From Paraburkholderia sp. C35 (lineage in GTDB: Bacteria; Pseudomonadota; Gammaproteobacteria; Burkholderiales; Burkholderiaceae): 64,000 bases of DNA. Each line of letters begins with the position of its first letter. Positions within the stretch are counted from its first letter, which is position 1. The stretch is taken from contig NZ_QBUY01000001.1 of NCBI RefSeq assembly GCF_003121405.1, forward strand, positions 62,001 through 126,000, given 5' to 3'. Under the pieces are notes generated by a model, which saw only the letters and a program-made list of their open reading frames with translations, ran no database searches and was not told where the DNA came from. Below are positions 53,935-61,796 of this stretch, piece by piece. A program made the translations under genes and the position numbers.

Positions 53935-53964
53935 AAAGTCATGGCGCCGTAAGGCGCCATGACT
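53932..53964 (-). terminator. Rho-independent terminator of the encapsulin operon
   Basis: A perfect 12-base-pair stem, AGTCATGGCGCC / GGCGCCATGACT, with a GTAA loop lies between the convergent permease stop (53934) and the desulfurase stop (54014). The run AAAAA at 53933-53937 becomes a T-tract on the minus strand, so it terminates the encapsulin operon; for the + strand it lacks T residues. Confidence 0.85.
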
Positions 53965-54013
53965 GTCTGCTTGCTGCGGGTAATAACGGTCAACGCATCG
54001 CGGAAGCGCCGCG

Positions 54014-56080
54014 TCAGGTCCGCCGTGAGGCAAGCCGTTGAACCACCGACACCATCGTATCGACCTCATCGCAGGTGTTGTAGAACGCCAGCGATGGACG
54101 CACGGTAGCCTCCAGCCCGAAGCGGCGCAAGATGGGCTGTGCGCAATGATGCCCGGCGCGCACGGCGATACCTTCCTGGCTCAACGCCTGGCCGACCTCT
54201 TCCGTCGAATAGCCCTTCAGCACGAACGACAGCACGCTCGCCTTGTCCTGTGCCGTGCCGATCAGGCGCACGCCAGGCACGGGCGCCAGCACGCTCGTCG
54301 CATACGCGAGCAGATCGTGCTCATAACGCGCGATGTTTTCGATGCCGATGCGCGTCACGTATTCGAGCGCTGCCGCGAGACCCACTGCGTCCGCGATATT
54401 GCCCGTGCCCGCTTCGAAACGCGAAGGCGGCGGCTGGAATACCGTGCGCTCGAACGTCACGTCCGAGATCATGTTGCCGCCGCCCTGCCATGGCGGCATG
54501 TCCTCGAGTAGCGCCCGCTTGCCGTAGACCACGCCGATGCCCGTTGGGCCAAAAATCTTGTGGCCCGAGAACACGAAAAAGTCGGCATCGAGCGCCTGCA
54601 CGTCGACACGCATGTGCGACACCGACTGCGCGCCGTCCACCAGCGCCTTCGCACCGACGCGATGCGCCATATCGACGATCTCGGCGACCGGCACCACTGT
54701 GCCGAGCGCATTCGATACCTGCGTGACAGAGACGATTTTCGTACGGTCGTTGAGCAGCTTGCGGTATTTGTCGAGCAGCACCTGACCTGAGTCATCGACA
54801 GGAATCACGCGCAGTTTCGCGCCCTTTTGCGACGCGAGCTGCTGCCACGGCACGATATTCGCGTGATGTTCCAGATGCGACACGACGATCTCATCGCCCT
54901 CGCCGACGTTCTGATCGCCCCACGACTTCGCGATCAGATTGATCGCCTCGGTCGTGCCGCGCACGAACACGATCTCTTCCGGCGACGCCGCGCCGATGAA
55001 ACGCTGCACGGTTTCGCGTGCATGTTCATAAGCATCCGTGGCGCGGCCCGCGAGCGTATGGGCTGCGCGATGGATGTTCGAGTTCTCGTGCTCGTAGAAA
55101 TACGACAGCCGGTCGATCACCGGGCGCGGCTTTTGCGTGGTCGCTGCGTTGTCGAACCAGATCAGCTGCCGGCCGTTGACGCGTTCCTGCAGGATGGGGA
55201 AATCACGACGAATGGCGTTGACATCGAACGGGGGGTGACCTGCCGGAACCGCGCTCGAACTCGCGTGCGGACCACTGCGTGCCTGCGCGCCTTCGGCATA
55301 GTAAGGCGTGCCGCCGCGCGGAAGCTCATAGGGATCGGCAGCGGGTGCGAAGCGATGGATCGACAGCAGTTCGCGCAGTTCGTCTTCACCCGGCAACCCG
55401 AACGACGTAGGGGCGGCCGCGCCGTGCTGCGGCAAGGTGAAGTCTTCAGCGGGACGCGACCAGCCACGGCCGGGAGTGTCCATGAAATAGAACGGCGAAA
55501 CGCCTGCCGAAGGCGCCGCAGCCTGTGACGAAGCCGCCGCCCCACGCGTCCCACTGCCCGCCGATAAAGGCGCACCGCTCTGCACAGGTGGCACACCCAG
55601 CGCCGCCCCACCTGCGCGCGGCTCGAGTGCCGGTGCTATGGTCGCGAGATTGTCGGGCAGGCCGTTTTGCGCCGCGGCATGCGGCGCGAGCGCGGGCGCT
55701 CGGTTGCCGAGCGAGAGGATATGCGTCGGCGAACCTGGCAACAGGTTGGCGCCCGGCGCCTTGCCCTGCGGCACCGAAAGTCCCGGCACGCCGGTCCCGG
55801 TGCCACCCGGTCCCGCGAGCGGCGAACCAGCCGGCGCGGGATTGCTGACGGAGGACAGGATAGGCGCCGCGGCCGGCAACGCCGAAGGCAGGCCGCCTAC
55901 CGCGCCACTGCCCGCTGCGACATCCGGCACGGCAGCGCCGCCCGGCAACGCGCTGAAGAACTCCGTCGCGAGCCGCGCAAGCTGTGCCGGATCGGGCAGC
56001 CCTGCGGGCAACACAGGCACCTGCACGTCGGGCAACGGGCTTGCGCCCACTGGACTAGCGATAGGTGTCTGCATAGTCAT
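54014..56080 (-). CDS. Encapsulin cargo: cysteine desulfurase with long disordered targeting N-terminus
   Basis: A 688-residue protein. Residues 1-284 are Ala/Pro/Gly-rich and largely disordered, with two less repetitive patches: SPFYFMDTPGRGW at 195-207 and DPYELPRGGTPYYAE at 249-263. A complete SufS-type desulfurase follows from FDVNAIRRDFPIL at 285: PLP Lys508 in FSGHKIFGPTG and catalytic Cys646 in RAGHHCAQP; the 138-residue spacing equals that in E. coli SufS (226/364). Family 2A encapsulin cargo enzymes have exactly this build, the N-terminus docking to the shell interior. The ATG ending at 56080 overlaps the shell gene by 26 bases. It takes sulfur from cysteine as a persulfide, with alanine released. 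Confidence 0.92.
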   Translation of the reverse strand: MTMQTPIASPVGASPLPDVQVPVLPAGLPDPAQLARLATEFFSALPGGAAVPDVAAGSGAVGGLPSALPAAAPILSSVSNPAPAGSPLAGPGGTGTGVPGLSVPQGKAPGANLLPGSPTHILSLGNRAPALAPHAAAQNGLPDNLATIAPALEPRAGGAALGVPPVQSGAPLSAGSGTRGAAASSQAAAPSAGVSPFYFMDTPGRGWSRPAEDFTLPQHGAAAPTSFGLPGEDELRELLSIHRFAPAADPYELPRGGTPYYAEGAQARSGPHASSSAVPAGHPPFDVNAIRRDFPILQERVNGRQLIWFDNAATTQKPRPVIDRLSYFYEHENSNIHRAAHTLAGRATDAYEHARETVQRFIGAASPEEIVFVRGTTEAINLIAKSWGDQNVGEGDEIVVSHLEHHANIVPWQQLASQKGAKLRVIPVDDSGQVLLDKYRKLLNDRTKIVSVTQVSNALGTVVPVAEIVDMAHRVGAKALVDGAQSVSHMRVDVQALDADFFVFSGHKIFGPTGIGVVYGKRALLEDMPPWQGGGNMISDVTFERTVFQPPPSRFEAGTGNIADAVGLAAALEYVTRIGIENIARYEHDLLAYATSVLAPVPGVRLIGTAQDKASVLSFVLKGYSTEEVGQALSQEGIAVRAGHHCAQPILRRFGLEATVRPSLAFYNTCDEVDTMVSVVQRLASRRT

Positions 56081-56987
56081 GGTATTTGCCGATCTCCACG
56101 TCGTCGAGGACTGCCAGCGCATCGGGCGAATGAACCGCGAGCGAGCAATACAGCGAGATCAGATACGAGGCGATCGCCTGATTGTTGATGCCCATGAAAC
56201 GCACCGACAACCCCGGTCCCTGTTCGCCCGCGACGCCAGGCTGGTAAAGACCCACCACGCCCTGACGCTTGTCGCCGACACGCAGCAACAGAACCTTGGT
56301 CTTGCCGTCGGCAACGGGCACCTTGTCCGACGGAATCAGCGGAATGCCGCGCCACGTGATGAACTGCGAGCCGAACAGGCTCACGGTCGGCGGCGGCACG
56401 CCACGGCGCGTGCACTCGCGTCCGAATGCTGCAATCGCCAGCGGATGCGTCAGGAAGAAGGCAGGCTCTTTCCATACCTTCGTGAGCAGTTCATCGAAAT
56501 CGTCGGGTGTCGGCGCGCCCGTCAGCGGAAACACGCGCTGTTCTTCATCGACGTTAGCCAGCAGCCCATAATCGGGATTGTTGATGAGCTGGCTTTCCTG
56601 CACTTCCTTGATCGTCTCGATGGTCAGGCGCAGCTGTTCCTTGATCTGATCGTGCGGGCTGCTATAGAGATCGGAGATACGCGTGTGGACGTCGAGCACC
56701 GTGCTGACAGCATTAAGGAAGTACTCACGTGGATGCTCTTCGTACGGCACGTAAGTCGTGGGAAGCGTGCTTTCGTCTTCCCGTGCGGTGCAGAGCGCCT
56801 GCACGGCTTCCGGGTCTTTCACGCGATTGAGCCGGTAGATGCCCGCCTCGACAGGCACCCACTGCAACAGATGGGTCAGCCAGCGCGGCGTGATGGTCGC
56901 AAGCTGGGGAACGGTTTTGGTGGCATTGGCTAGTTGCCGTGCTGCGTTATCGCCGAGCGCGGTCTGGCCGCTCGCTAACGTCGACAT
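56055..56987 (-). CDS. Family 2A encapsulin shell protein (SrpI-like)
   Basis: A 310-residue protein with the HK97-type fold of family 2A encapsulins, the length expected for SrpI. Recognisable stretches are QLATITPRWLTHLLQWVPVE, EEHPREYFLNAVSTVLDVHT and ALAVLDDVEIGKYHDYADTY at the C-terminus. It should self-assemble into an icosahedral protein compartment. The cysteine desulfurase cargo is encoded immediately downstream with overlapping reading frames. A 200-base gap separates it from the Xre gene and holds its own promoter-like element and hairpin. Confidence 0.92.
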   Translation of the reverse strand: MSTLASGQTALGDNAARQLANATKTVPQLATITPRWLTHLLQWVPVEAGIYRLNRVKDPEAVQALCTAREDESTLPTTYVPYEEHPREYFLNAVSTVLDVHTRISDLYSSPHDQIKEQLRLTIETIKEVQESQLINNPDYGLLANVDEEQRVFPLTGAPTPDDFDELLTKVWKEPAFFLTHPLAIAAFGRECTRRGVPPPTVSLFGSQFITWRGIPLIPSDKVPVADGKTKVLLLRVGDKRQGVVGLYQPGVAGEQGPGLSVRFMGINNQAIASYLISLYCSLAVHSPDALAVLDDVEIGKYHDYADTYR

Positions 56988-57048
56988 ACGAAGGCTCCAG
57001 GTCGTTAGAAGAAAAACGGGAATGCTTATGACGGCATGGAATTATCGG

Positions 57049-57067
57049 GAGCCCGAAAACGGGGCTC
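57049..57067 (-). promoter_or_regulatory. Hairpin in encapsulin leader
   Basis: GAGCCC (57049-57054) and GGGCTC (57062-57067) form a stem around a 7-base loop; extra G-C pairs close a GAAAA-type loop. It begins about 6 bases downstream (minus strand) of the CTATAG core at 57074 and thus near a transcription start. No T-tract, so it is not a classical terminator; mRNA stabilisation or regulation is possible. Confidence 0.45.
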
Positions 57068-57073
57068 AACATG

Positions 57074-57086
57074 CTATAGCCATCAA
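57074..57086 (-). promoter_or_regulatory. Promoter element TTGATGGCTATAG of the shell gene
   Basis: The 13-base sequence TTGATGGCTATAG (minus strand) lies 87 bases before the shell start and is repeated exactly at 59014-59026 before the rhodanese gene. Flanking GATGCA is also present upstream in both. It resembles a TATA-like -10 core with an upstream binding site; no -35 box is evident. The nearby Xre protein is a candidate regulator. Confidence 0.55.
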
Positions 57087-57187
57087 GGTGATGCATCGCG
57101 GCGGCAAGAAAAGCCCGCACGTGGTGCGCCGCCGCGCATGACAGATACGTGCGTGCGTTCAGCTCGCGACAGGCGAGCGTGATCGGG

Positions 57188-57457
57188 TCAGGCGGGAAGC
57201 TGTGGCGGCGACGCGCCGCGTTCCTGCGGCGGCGGATCAACCGGCGAAGAAGTACACAGAAGGGTTGCAATGGGCACGTTGAAAGCGCGCGCGAGCTTGT
57301 CGGCCGTGACGATCGACGCGATCGCACTGCCCCGCTCGATCTCGCCGACATACGAACGGTTCAGCCCCGCGTACTCGGCGAGTTGCTCCTGCGACCATCC
57401 ATGGGCTTCGCGCAGCGCGCGCACGGTTGCGCCGAAGTCGCGAACGAGTCCTGTCAT
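57188..57457 (-). CDS. Small Xre-family regulator of the encapsulin operon
   Basis: An 89-residue DNA-binding protein. Residues 6-62 form a Cro/C1-type domain with the helix-turn-helix GWSQEQLAEYAGLNRSYVGE; the remainder is a Pro-rich tail. Its ATG overlaps the stop of the serine acetyltransferase gene (ATGA), so it is co-translated with it. Small Xre proteins often act on their own operon, and the shared TTGATGGCTATAG elements are possible targets. Confidence 0.88.
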   Translation of the reverse strand: MTGLVRDFGATVRALREAHGWSQEQLAEYAGLNRSYVGEIERGSAIASIVTADKLARAFNVPIATLLCTSSPVDPPPQERGASPPQLPA

Positions 57458-58401
57458 CCCAGTGCTCCCGCCGATACACCGTTGGCGACAGACGCAGCCC
57501 TGCCCGCCTCGCTGCGCAATACCGCCTGGCTGACATGCGATCCTGCCGCTACGTCATGTGTGATCCATACATTGCCGCCGATCGTCGCGCCACGCCCGAT
57601 CGTCACCCGGCCAAGAATGGTCGCACCTGCATAGATGACCACGTCGTCCTCGACGATGGGATGGCGCGCAAGCCCTTTCTCGAGATGGCCGTCCTCGTTG
57701 AGGGGAAAGCGCTTCGCACCGAGTGTGACTGCCTGATAGACGCGCACGCGCTCGCCGATCACCGACGTCTCGCCGATCACGACGCCCGTGCCGTGATCGA
57801 TGAAAAAGCCCGAGCCAATGCGCGCGCCCGGATGAATGTCGATACCCGTTTGTGCGTGCGCCAGTTCGGCAACGATCCGCGCGAGCAGCGGCAAACCAAG
57901 TTTATACAGTTCGTGCGCAAGGCGATGATGAATCATCGCGAGTATGCCGGGATAGCACAGCAGCACTTCGTCGACGCTGCCTGCAGCGGGATCACCGTGA
58001 TAAGCGGCAATGACATCGCTGTCGAGTAACGAACGGATCTCGGGCAAGCGGTCCGCGAACGTGCGGATGGCCGACAGCGCGCGCGCTTCGATGCCTTCGT
58101 TGGCAGTTTTTTCGCGCCGCGCGGCGTAATGCAATTCAAGTCGCGCCTGAGCGAGCAGCCCATGCAAGGCCGCGTCCAGTGCGTGTGCGACGTAAAAGTT
58201 TTCACTTTCCTGACGTAAGTCAGGCGGTCCGAGGCGCATCGGAAAGAGCGCGCCTTTCAGTGCGTCGATCGCTGCTGCGAGCGCGTCGCGCGAAGGCAGA
58301 TCCCGGCCGCCCGGTTCCAGCGCGCGCCGTTGGCCGTCACGCCATTGTTGCCGGACCGCCTGCAGCGATCCGGCGATGCTGTCGATATCGAATGCCGCCA
58401 C
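57454..58401 (-). CDS. Serine O-acetyltransferase (EpsC/CysE type)
   Basis: A 315-residue acetyltransferase making O-acetylserine from serine and acetyl-CoA, the precursor of cysteine. The catalytic pair is Asp188 and His203 in DIHPGARIGSGFFIDH, with the 15-residue spacing of E. coli CysE (143/158). The hexapeptide-repeat region follows with TGVVIGETSVIGERVRVYQ. About 180 residues of helical N-terminus match the EpsC form. It lies between the rhodanese and the Xre gene. O-acetylserine is both the cysteine precursor and the inducer of CysB-type regulons in many bacteria. Confidence 0.9.
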   Translation of the reverse strand: MAAFDIDSIAGSLQAVRQQWRDGQRRALEPGGRDLPSRDALAAAIDALKGALFPMRLGPPDLRQESENFYVAHALDAALHGLLAQARLELHYAARREKTANEGIEARALSAIRTFADRLPEIRSLLDSDVIAAYHGDPAAGSVDEVLLCYPGILAMIHHRLAHELYKLGLPLLARIVAELAHAQTGIDIHPGARIGSGFFIDHGTGVVIGETSVIGERVRVYQAVTLGAKRFPLNEDGHLEKGLARHPIVEDDVVIYAGATILGRVTIGRGATIGGNVWITHDVAAGSHVSQAVLRSEAGRAASVANGVSAGALG

Positions 58402-58436
58402 TGCCCATGCTCCTTATGCTTCGAATACGGCGAGCA

Positions 58437-58473
58437 GCGTGTCACGCTGCGCGTGACGCGCAGCGTGACACGC
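58437..58473. repeat. Perfect 15-base inverted repeat between rhodanese and serine acetyltransferase genes
   Basis: Arms GCGTGTCACGCTGCG (58437-58451) and CGCAGCGTGACACGC (58459-58473) flank a 7-base spacer, CGTGACG, which itself repeats the arm core GTGAC. It lies 35 bases before the acetyltransferase start and 26 bases after the rhodanese stop. No T-tract follows on either strand, so an operator, processing site or weak attenuator is as likely as a terminator. Confidence 0.7.
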
Positions 58474-58498
58474 ATTCGCAATGAGCCGGGCCAACACC

Positions 58499-58966
58499 TC
58501 AGTCCTGCACCCACGGCAGGCCGAGATAGCGCCAGCCATTGACTGTGCCGCGATGTTGCCCGTCGTTGAGATCCCCTTCGAATCCTTCCAGTACGTTGAA
58601 CACCTGCGTGAAGCCTGCCTTGGCGGCAGCATCGGCCGCCAGCGCCGAGCGGTTGCCGCTGCGGCACAGCAACAGGATCACGGCATCCTTGCCGGTCTTC
58701 GCTTCGAGTTCCCTGACAAAACGCGGATTGCGCGTCAGGCTCGTACCCGTTGCCCACGGTACGTGTACCGAGTCGGGTACATAGCCTACGAACTTGCGTT
58801 CCTCAGCCGTGCGAACGTCGACGAGCACTGCTTCGCCGCTGGAGAACAGCGCCCAGGCATCGCGTGGAGAAACGCCGCCCGGATAGGTCAGACCTGCTGT
58901 TGCCGCCTTGTCGCGTGCCGTCTCAAGCACTGCCTGGGTCGGTCGTTCTTCGAGTACTGCAGCCAT
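58499..58966 (-). CDS. Single-domain rhodanese of the encapsulin operon
   Basis: A 155-residue protein with one active rhodanese domain; the catalytic loop is Cys101 in LLLCRSGNRSA. The ATG ending at 58966 has a strong AAGGAGG box. About 30 residues precede the fold. A rhodanese gene is a regular partner of family 2A encapsulin loci. It may accept or deliver sulfane sulfur for the encapsulated desulfurase. It is the first gene of the operon and has its own copy of TTGATGGCTATAG upstream. Confidence 0.9.
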   Translation of the reverse strand: MAAVLEERPTQAVLETARDKAATAGLTYPGGVSPRDAWALFSSGEAVLVDVRTAEERKFVGYVPDSVHVPWATGTSLTRNPRFVRELEAKTGKDAVILLLCRSGNRSALAADAAAKAGFTQVFNVLEGFEGDLNDGQHRGTVNGWRYLGLPWVQD

Positions 58967-59013
58967 TTCGCCTCCTTGTTGATGGAAAGTGCCGCAACAG
59001 CGCGGCAAACCGT

Positions 59014-59026
59014 CTATAGCCATCAA
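59014..59026 (-). promoter_or_regulatory. Promoter element TTGATGGCTATAG of the rhodanese gene
   Basis: Identical to the element at 57074-57086 and 48 bases before the rhodanese start. A hairpin GCCGC/GCGGC (58991-58995 and 59002-59006) begins 7 bases downstream on the minus strand, mirroring the arrangement at the shell gene. The 298-base divergent gap also holds TTGACTGCTGGTCAA at 59111-59125, an inverted repeat that could belong to the VOC gene promoter. Confidence 0.55.
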
Positions 59027-59264
59027 AGGAGATGATGTTGCATCCAGGCCCCGAAACAGAACCAATCAAATTTCATTTCTAAAGACGGGGGCGTGGATTG
59101 GCGCGCTCTTCATTGACTGCTGGTCAAAAGGGCTGTTTGTATGAAGATTCAAGCAGGCCTCGGCTTCTTTAGCGCAAGACGTGGATAGGTATCGACATAT
59201 TGTTGCTGGCGTCGTCAAACGCGCCCGTCGATACTGTCTTATCTTCAATCAAAGGAGCGAATGG

Positions 59265-60074
59265 ATGCCCTTGCTGCCAGATCATCTTGTGATTCGTGTG
59301 CACGACCTCAAACAGACCGTCGCAGACTTCACCGAACTGGGCTTCACTGTCCAGCGCGGCGGCACGCATGCCGATGGATCGACGCACAATGCGCTGATCG
59401 GTTTCGACGACGGCAGCTATATCGCACTGATCGCATTCCTGAAAGACGCGAAGGAACATCGCTGGTGGGATGCGGGACAGCGTGTCGGTGAAGGGCTCGT
59501 TGACTTCGCGCTGTTGCCCGAGTCTGTCTCCCGCACTGTCGAAGCTGCTTATGCGCGTGGCCTCTACTATGAAGGCCCGATTCCGGGCGGCCGTGTCCGT
59601 CCCGACGGCACGCGGCTCGAGTGGCAGATCGGCCGGCCTTCGACGCGCGATCTGCCGTTCCTGTGCGGCGATCTGACGCCACGCTTTCTGCGTGTCGCCG
59701 AGGGCGAGGTGCGCAAGCATCGCAATGGGACGACTGGCCTGGCTGCCATCAATGTGGCGGTGGCGGATCTGGACAAGAGCATCGACCGGTATCGCATTCT
59801 GCTCGGCGACGTGGCAGTGCACAGAAGCACGCTCGTCGGTCATGGCGTGCAGCTCGCGACGCTGCCGCTCGGCGCTACTACGGTGACGCTGCTGTCGCCT
59901 GTCGAGGATACCGGCACTGGCGCGACAGGTCTCGCCGATGAACTGCGCGCACAGCTTGCCACGCGCGGTGAAGGCGTGATCGGTGCAGCGCTACGCGTGG
60001 CGGATGCTGCTCAGGCGCGCACATTGCCGGGCGAACTCACGCATGGTGCACGGTTTGACCTCGTGCACGCGTGA
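59265..60074 (+). CDS. VOC/glyoxalase-like domain protein
   Basis: A 269-residue protein. ATG 59265 has AAAGGAG 8 bases upstream. The N-terminal half begins PLLPDHLVIRVHDLKQTVAD and the second GLAAINVAVADLDKSIDRYR; both are vicinal-oxygen-chelate folds, so the protein carries two VOC units, matching the larger glyoxalase-like family. Metal ligand His in DHLVIRV is visible. No substrate can be named; it may be a dioxygenase, isomerase or binding protein. It is divergent from the encapsulin operon and precedes the Liv genes on the opposite strand. Confidence 0.83.
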   Translation: MPLLPDHLVIRVHDLKQTVADFTELGFTVQRGGTHADGSTHNALIGFDDGSYIALIAFLKDAKEHRWWDAGQRVGEGLVDFALLPESVSRTVEAAYARGLYYEGPIPGGRVRPDGTRLEWQIGRPSTRDLPFLCGDLTPRFLRVAEGEVRKHRNGTTGLAAINVAVADLDKSIDRYRILLGDVAVHRSTLVGHGVQLATLPLGATTVTLLSPVEDTGTGATGLADELRAQLATRGEGVIGAALRVADAAQARTLPGELTHGARFDLVHA

Positions 60075-60129
60075 GCCGCGTGAGCGTGCTGGCGCTACAG
60101 AGCGCGGCATATCGAAGCCCGACCTTTCG

Positions 60130-60870
60130 TCATGACGCCGTCTCGGCGGCCAGCGCACCGCCGAGATACGCATCGCGGATACGCTGATCGCCGAGCAAGG
60201 TCTGCGCTTCGCCCGATAGCACCACGCGCCCCGTCTGCAGTACATACCCGCGATGTGCAATCTGCAACGCGAGGCTGGCATTCTGCTCGACCATGAAAAA
60301 CGTCACGCCCTGCTGATTGACCGTGCGGATCAGTTCGAGCACCTTGTCGACATAAAGCGGCGAGAGACCCATGGTCGGCTCGTCCATGCAGACCAGTGAC
60401 GGGCGGCTCATCAGCGCCCGCGCCATCGCCAGCATCTGCTGCTCGCCACCCGACAGCGTGCCCGCGCGCTGCGCGAGCCGCTCCTTGACGCGCGGAAAGA
60501 GTTCCAGCATGCGTTCGTAGTCTGCCGCGATGCCATCGCGGTCATGCCGCGAGAACGCGCCCATCAGCAGGTTTTCACGCACCGTCATATCGCCGAACAG
60601 GCGGCGCGCTTCCGGCACCGACGCAATGCCGCGCCGGATGATCTGCGCCGTCGGCAGCCCCTTGATGGACGCGCCGTCGAACAGCACGTCTCCCGAGCGA
60701 GGCTTGTGCAGACCGAGTATCACCTTCATCGTGGTCGATTTGCCGCTCGCATTGCCGCCCAGCAGGCAAACGATCTCACCGCGCGGCACGGCGATATCCA
60801 CGCCGAAATGCACCTGGCTTTGACCGTAGAAAGTGTCGATGCTGTCCAGCTTCAGCAAAATATCCGTCAT
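60130..60870 (-). CDS. livF: Branched-chain amino acid-type ABC ATPase, LivF
   Basis: A 246-residue ATPase. Walker A GGNASGKST is unusual in having Ala-Ser where Gly-Ala is common; the signature LSGGEQQMLAMARALMSRP and Walker B LVCMDEPTMGLSP are normal. The ATG ending at 60870 gives the standard start MTDILLKLDSIDTFYGQ. It lies 43 bases after LivG and completes the importer with the fused permease at 61797 and the receptor at the window end. Confidence 0.9.
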   Translation of the reverse strand: MTDILLKLDSIDTFYGQSQVHFGVDIAVPRGEIVCLLGGNASGKSTTMKVILGLHKPRSGDVLFDGASIKGLPTAQIIRRGIASVPEARRLFGDMTVRENLLMGAFSRHDRDGIAADYERMLELFPRVKERLAQRAGTLSGGEQQMLAMARALMSRPSLVCMDEPTMGLSPLYVDKVLELIRTVNQQGVTFFMVEQNASLALQIAHRGYVLQTGRVVLSGEAQTLLGDQRIRDAYLGGALAAETAS

Positions 60871-60913
60871 TGCTCGACTCGCGTATTGCAGTTCTTGTGT
60901 CGCATGAAAAGCC

Positions 60914-61786
60914 TCACGCAGCAGCAGGCACGACGTGGCCCGTCTGCTGCCCGACATGCCGATGTCCGAGATAGGCCTCGATCACGCGCGGGTTGTTGCG
61001 CACTTCGTCGGGCAGGCCCGAGGCGATTTTTTTGCCGTCGTCCAGCACGATCACGCGGTCCGACAGACGCATCACGAGATCCAGCTTGTGCTCGATCAGC
61101 AGGATCGTCAGACCCTCCTGCTTGAGTTGCAGGATCAGTTCGAGCATCTCGGCGGTTTCGGATTCGTTCATCCCGGCTGTCGGCTCGTCGAGCAACAGGA
61201 TGCGCGGACGCAGCATCAATGCGCGTGCGATTTCGACGCGCCGGCGGTTTGCATAAGACAGGCTGTGCGCGGGTGCATCGATGCGCGGTGTGAGCCGCGT
61301 TCCGAAGCGCGCCAGCACGGCCTTCGCTTCGTCGCGCAACTGTTCGTCTTCGTCGCGCAGCCGCGTGCCCGGTACGAGCGCGCGATACACCTCCGCGATT
61401 GCGCCGATCAGCGGCCAGCCGCGTCGCGTCATCGTCAGCCGCGAATGCGCGCCGATCAGCACGTTGTCCAGCACGCTCAGATTGCCGAATACGCGGCCAT
61501 GCTGGAAGGTCCGCGCGACGCGACGCTGCGCCAATGCTTCGGGCGCGAAGCCCGTGACGTCCTCGCCGTCGAAGCGCACGATGCCGTCATCCGGCTTGTC
61601 GGTGCCCGCGAGCAGATTGAAGAGCGTCGACTTGCCCGCACCGTTCGGCCCGATCACGCTCACGCATTCGCCCTCGGCGACGGACAGGCTCACCTGATCT
61701 ACCGCCGTCAGGCCGTCGAAGCGCCGCGTCACGTGACGCACGTCGAACAGGATGCCAGGCGATGCGTGGCTATTCTGGATGGTCAT
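60914..61786 (-). CDS. livG: Branched-chain amino acid-type ABC ATPase, LivG
   Basis: A 290-residue ATPase. Walker A GPNGAGKST, signature region LSYANRRRVEIARALMLRP (degenerate, as normal in LivG) and Walker B ILLLDEPTAGMNESET are seen. The ATG ending at 61786 is preferred because GAGGAG is then 6 bases upstream; the ATG ending at 61792 would abut it. It begins 10 bases after the fused permease stop. Confidence 0.9.
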   Translation of the reverse strand: MTIQNSHASPGILFDVRHVTRRFDGLTAVDQVSLSVAEGECVSVIGPNGAGKSTLFNLLAGTDKPDDGIVRFDGEDVTGFAPEALAQRRVARTFQHGRVFGNLSVLDNVLIGAHSRLTMTRRGWPLIGAIAEVYRALVPGTRLRDEDEQLRDEAKAVLARFGTRLTPRIDAPAHSLSYANRRRVEIARALMLRPRILLLDEPTAGMNESETAEMLELILQLKQEGLTILLIEHKLDLVMRLSDRVIVLDDGKKIASGLPDEVRNNPRVIEAYLGHRHVGQQTGHVVPAAA

Positions 61787-61796
61787 CGTCATCTCC

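Noticed and set aside
58437..58473. Inverted repeat as a Rho-independent terminator
   Set aside because: Stem is perfect but neither strand has a T-tract after it, and it lies inside an apparent operon.
59111..59140. Promoter TTGACT with a downstream -10 box for the VOC gene
   Set aside because: TTGACT is a good -35 box but the best -10 at 17-18 bases (TTGTAT) matches only three of six positions, so I list only the inverted repeat.
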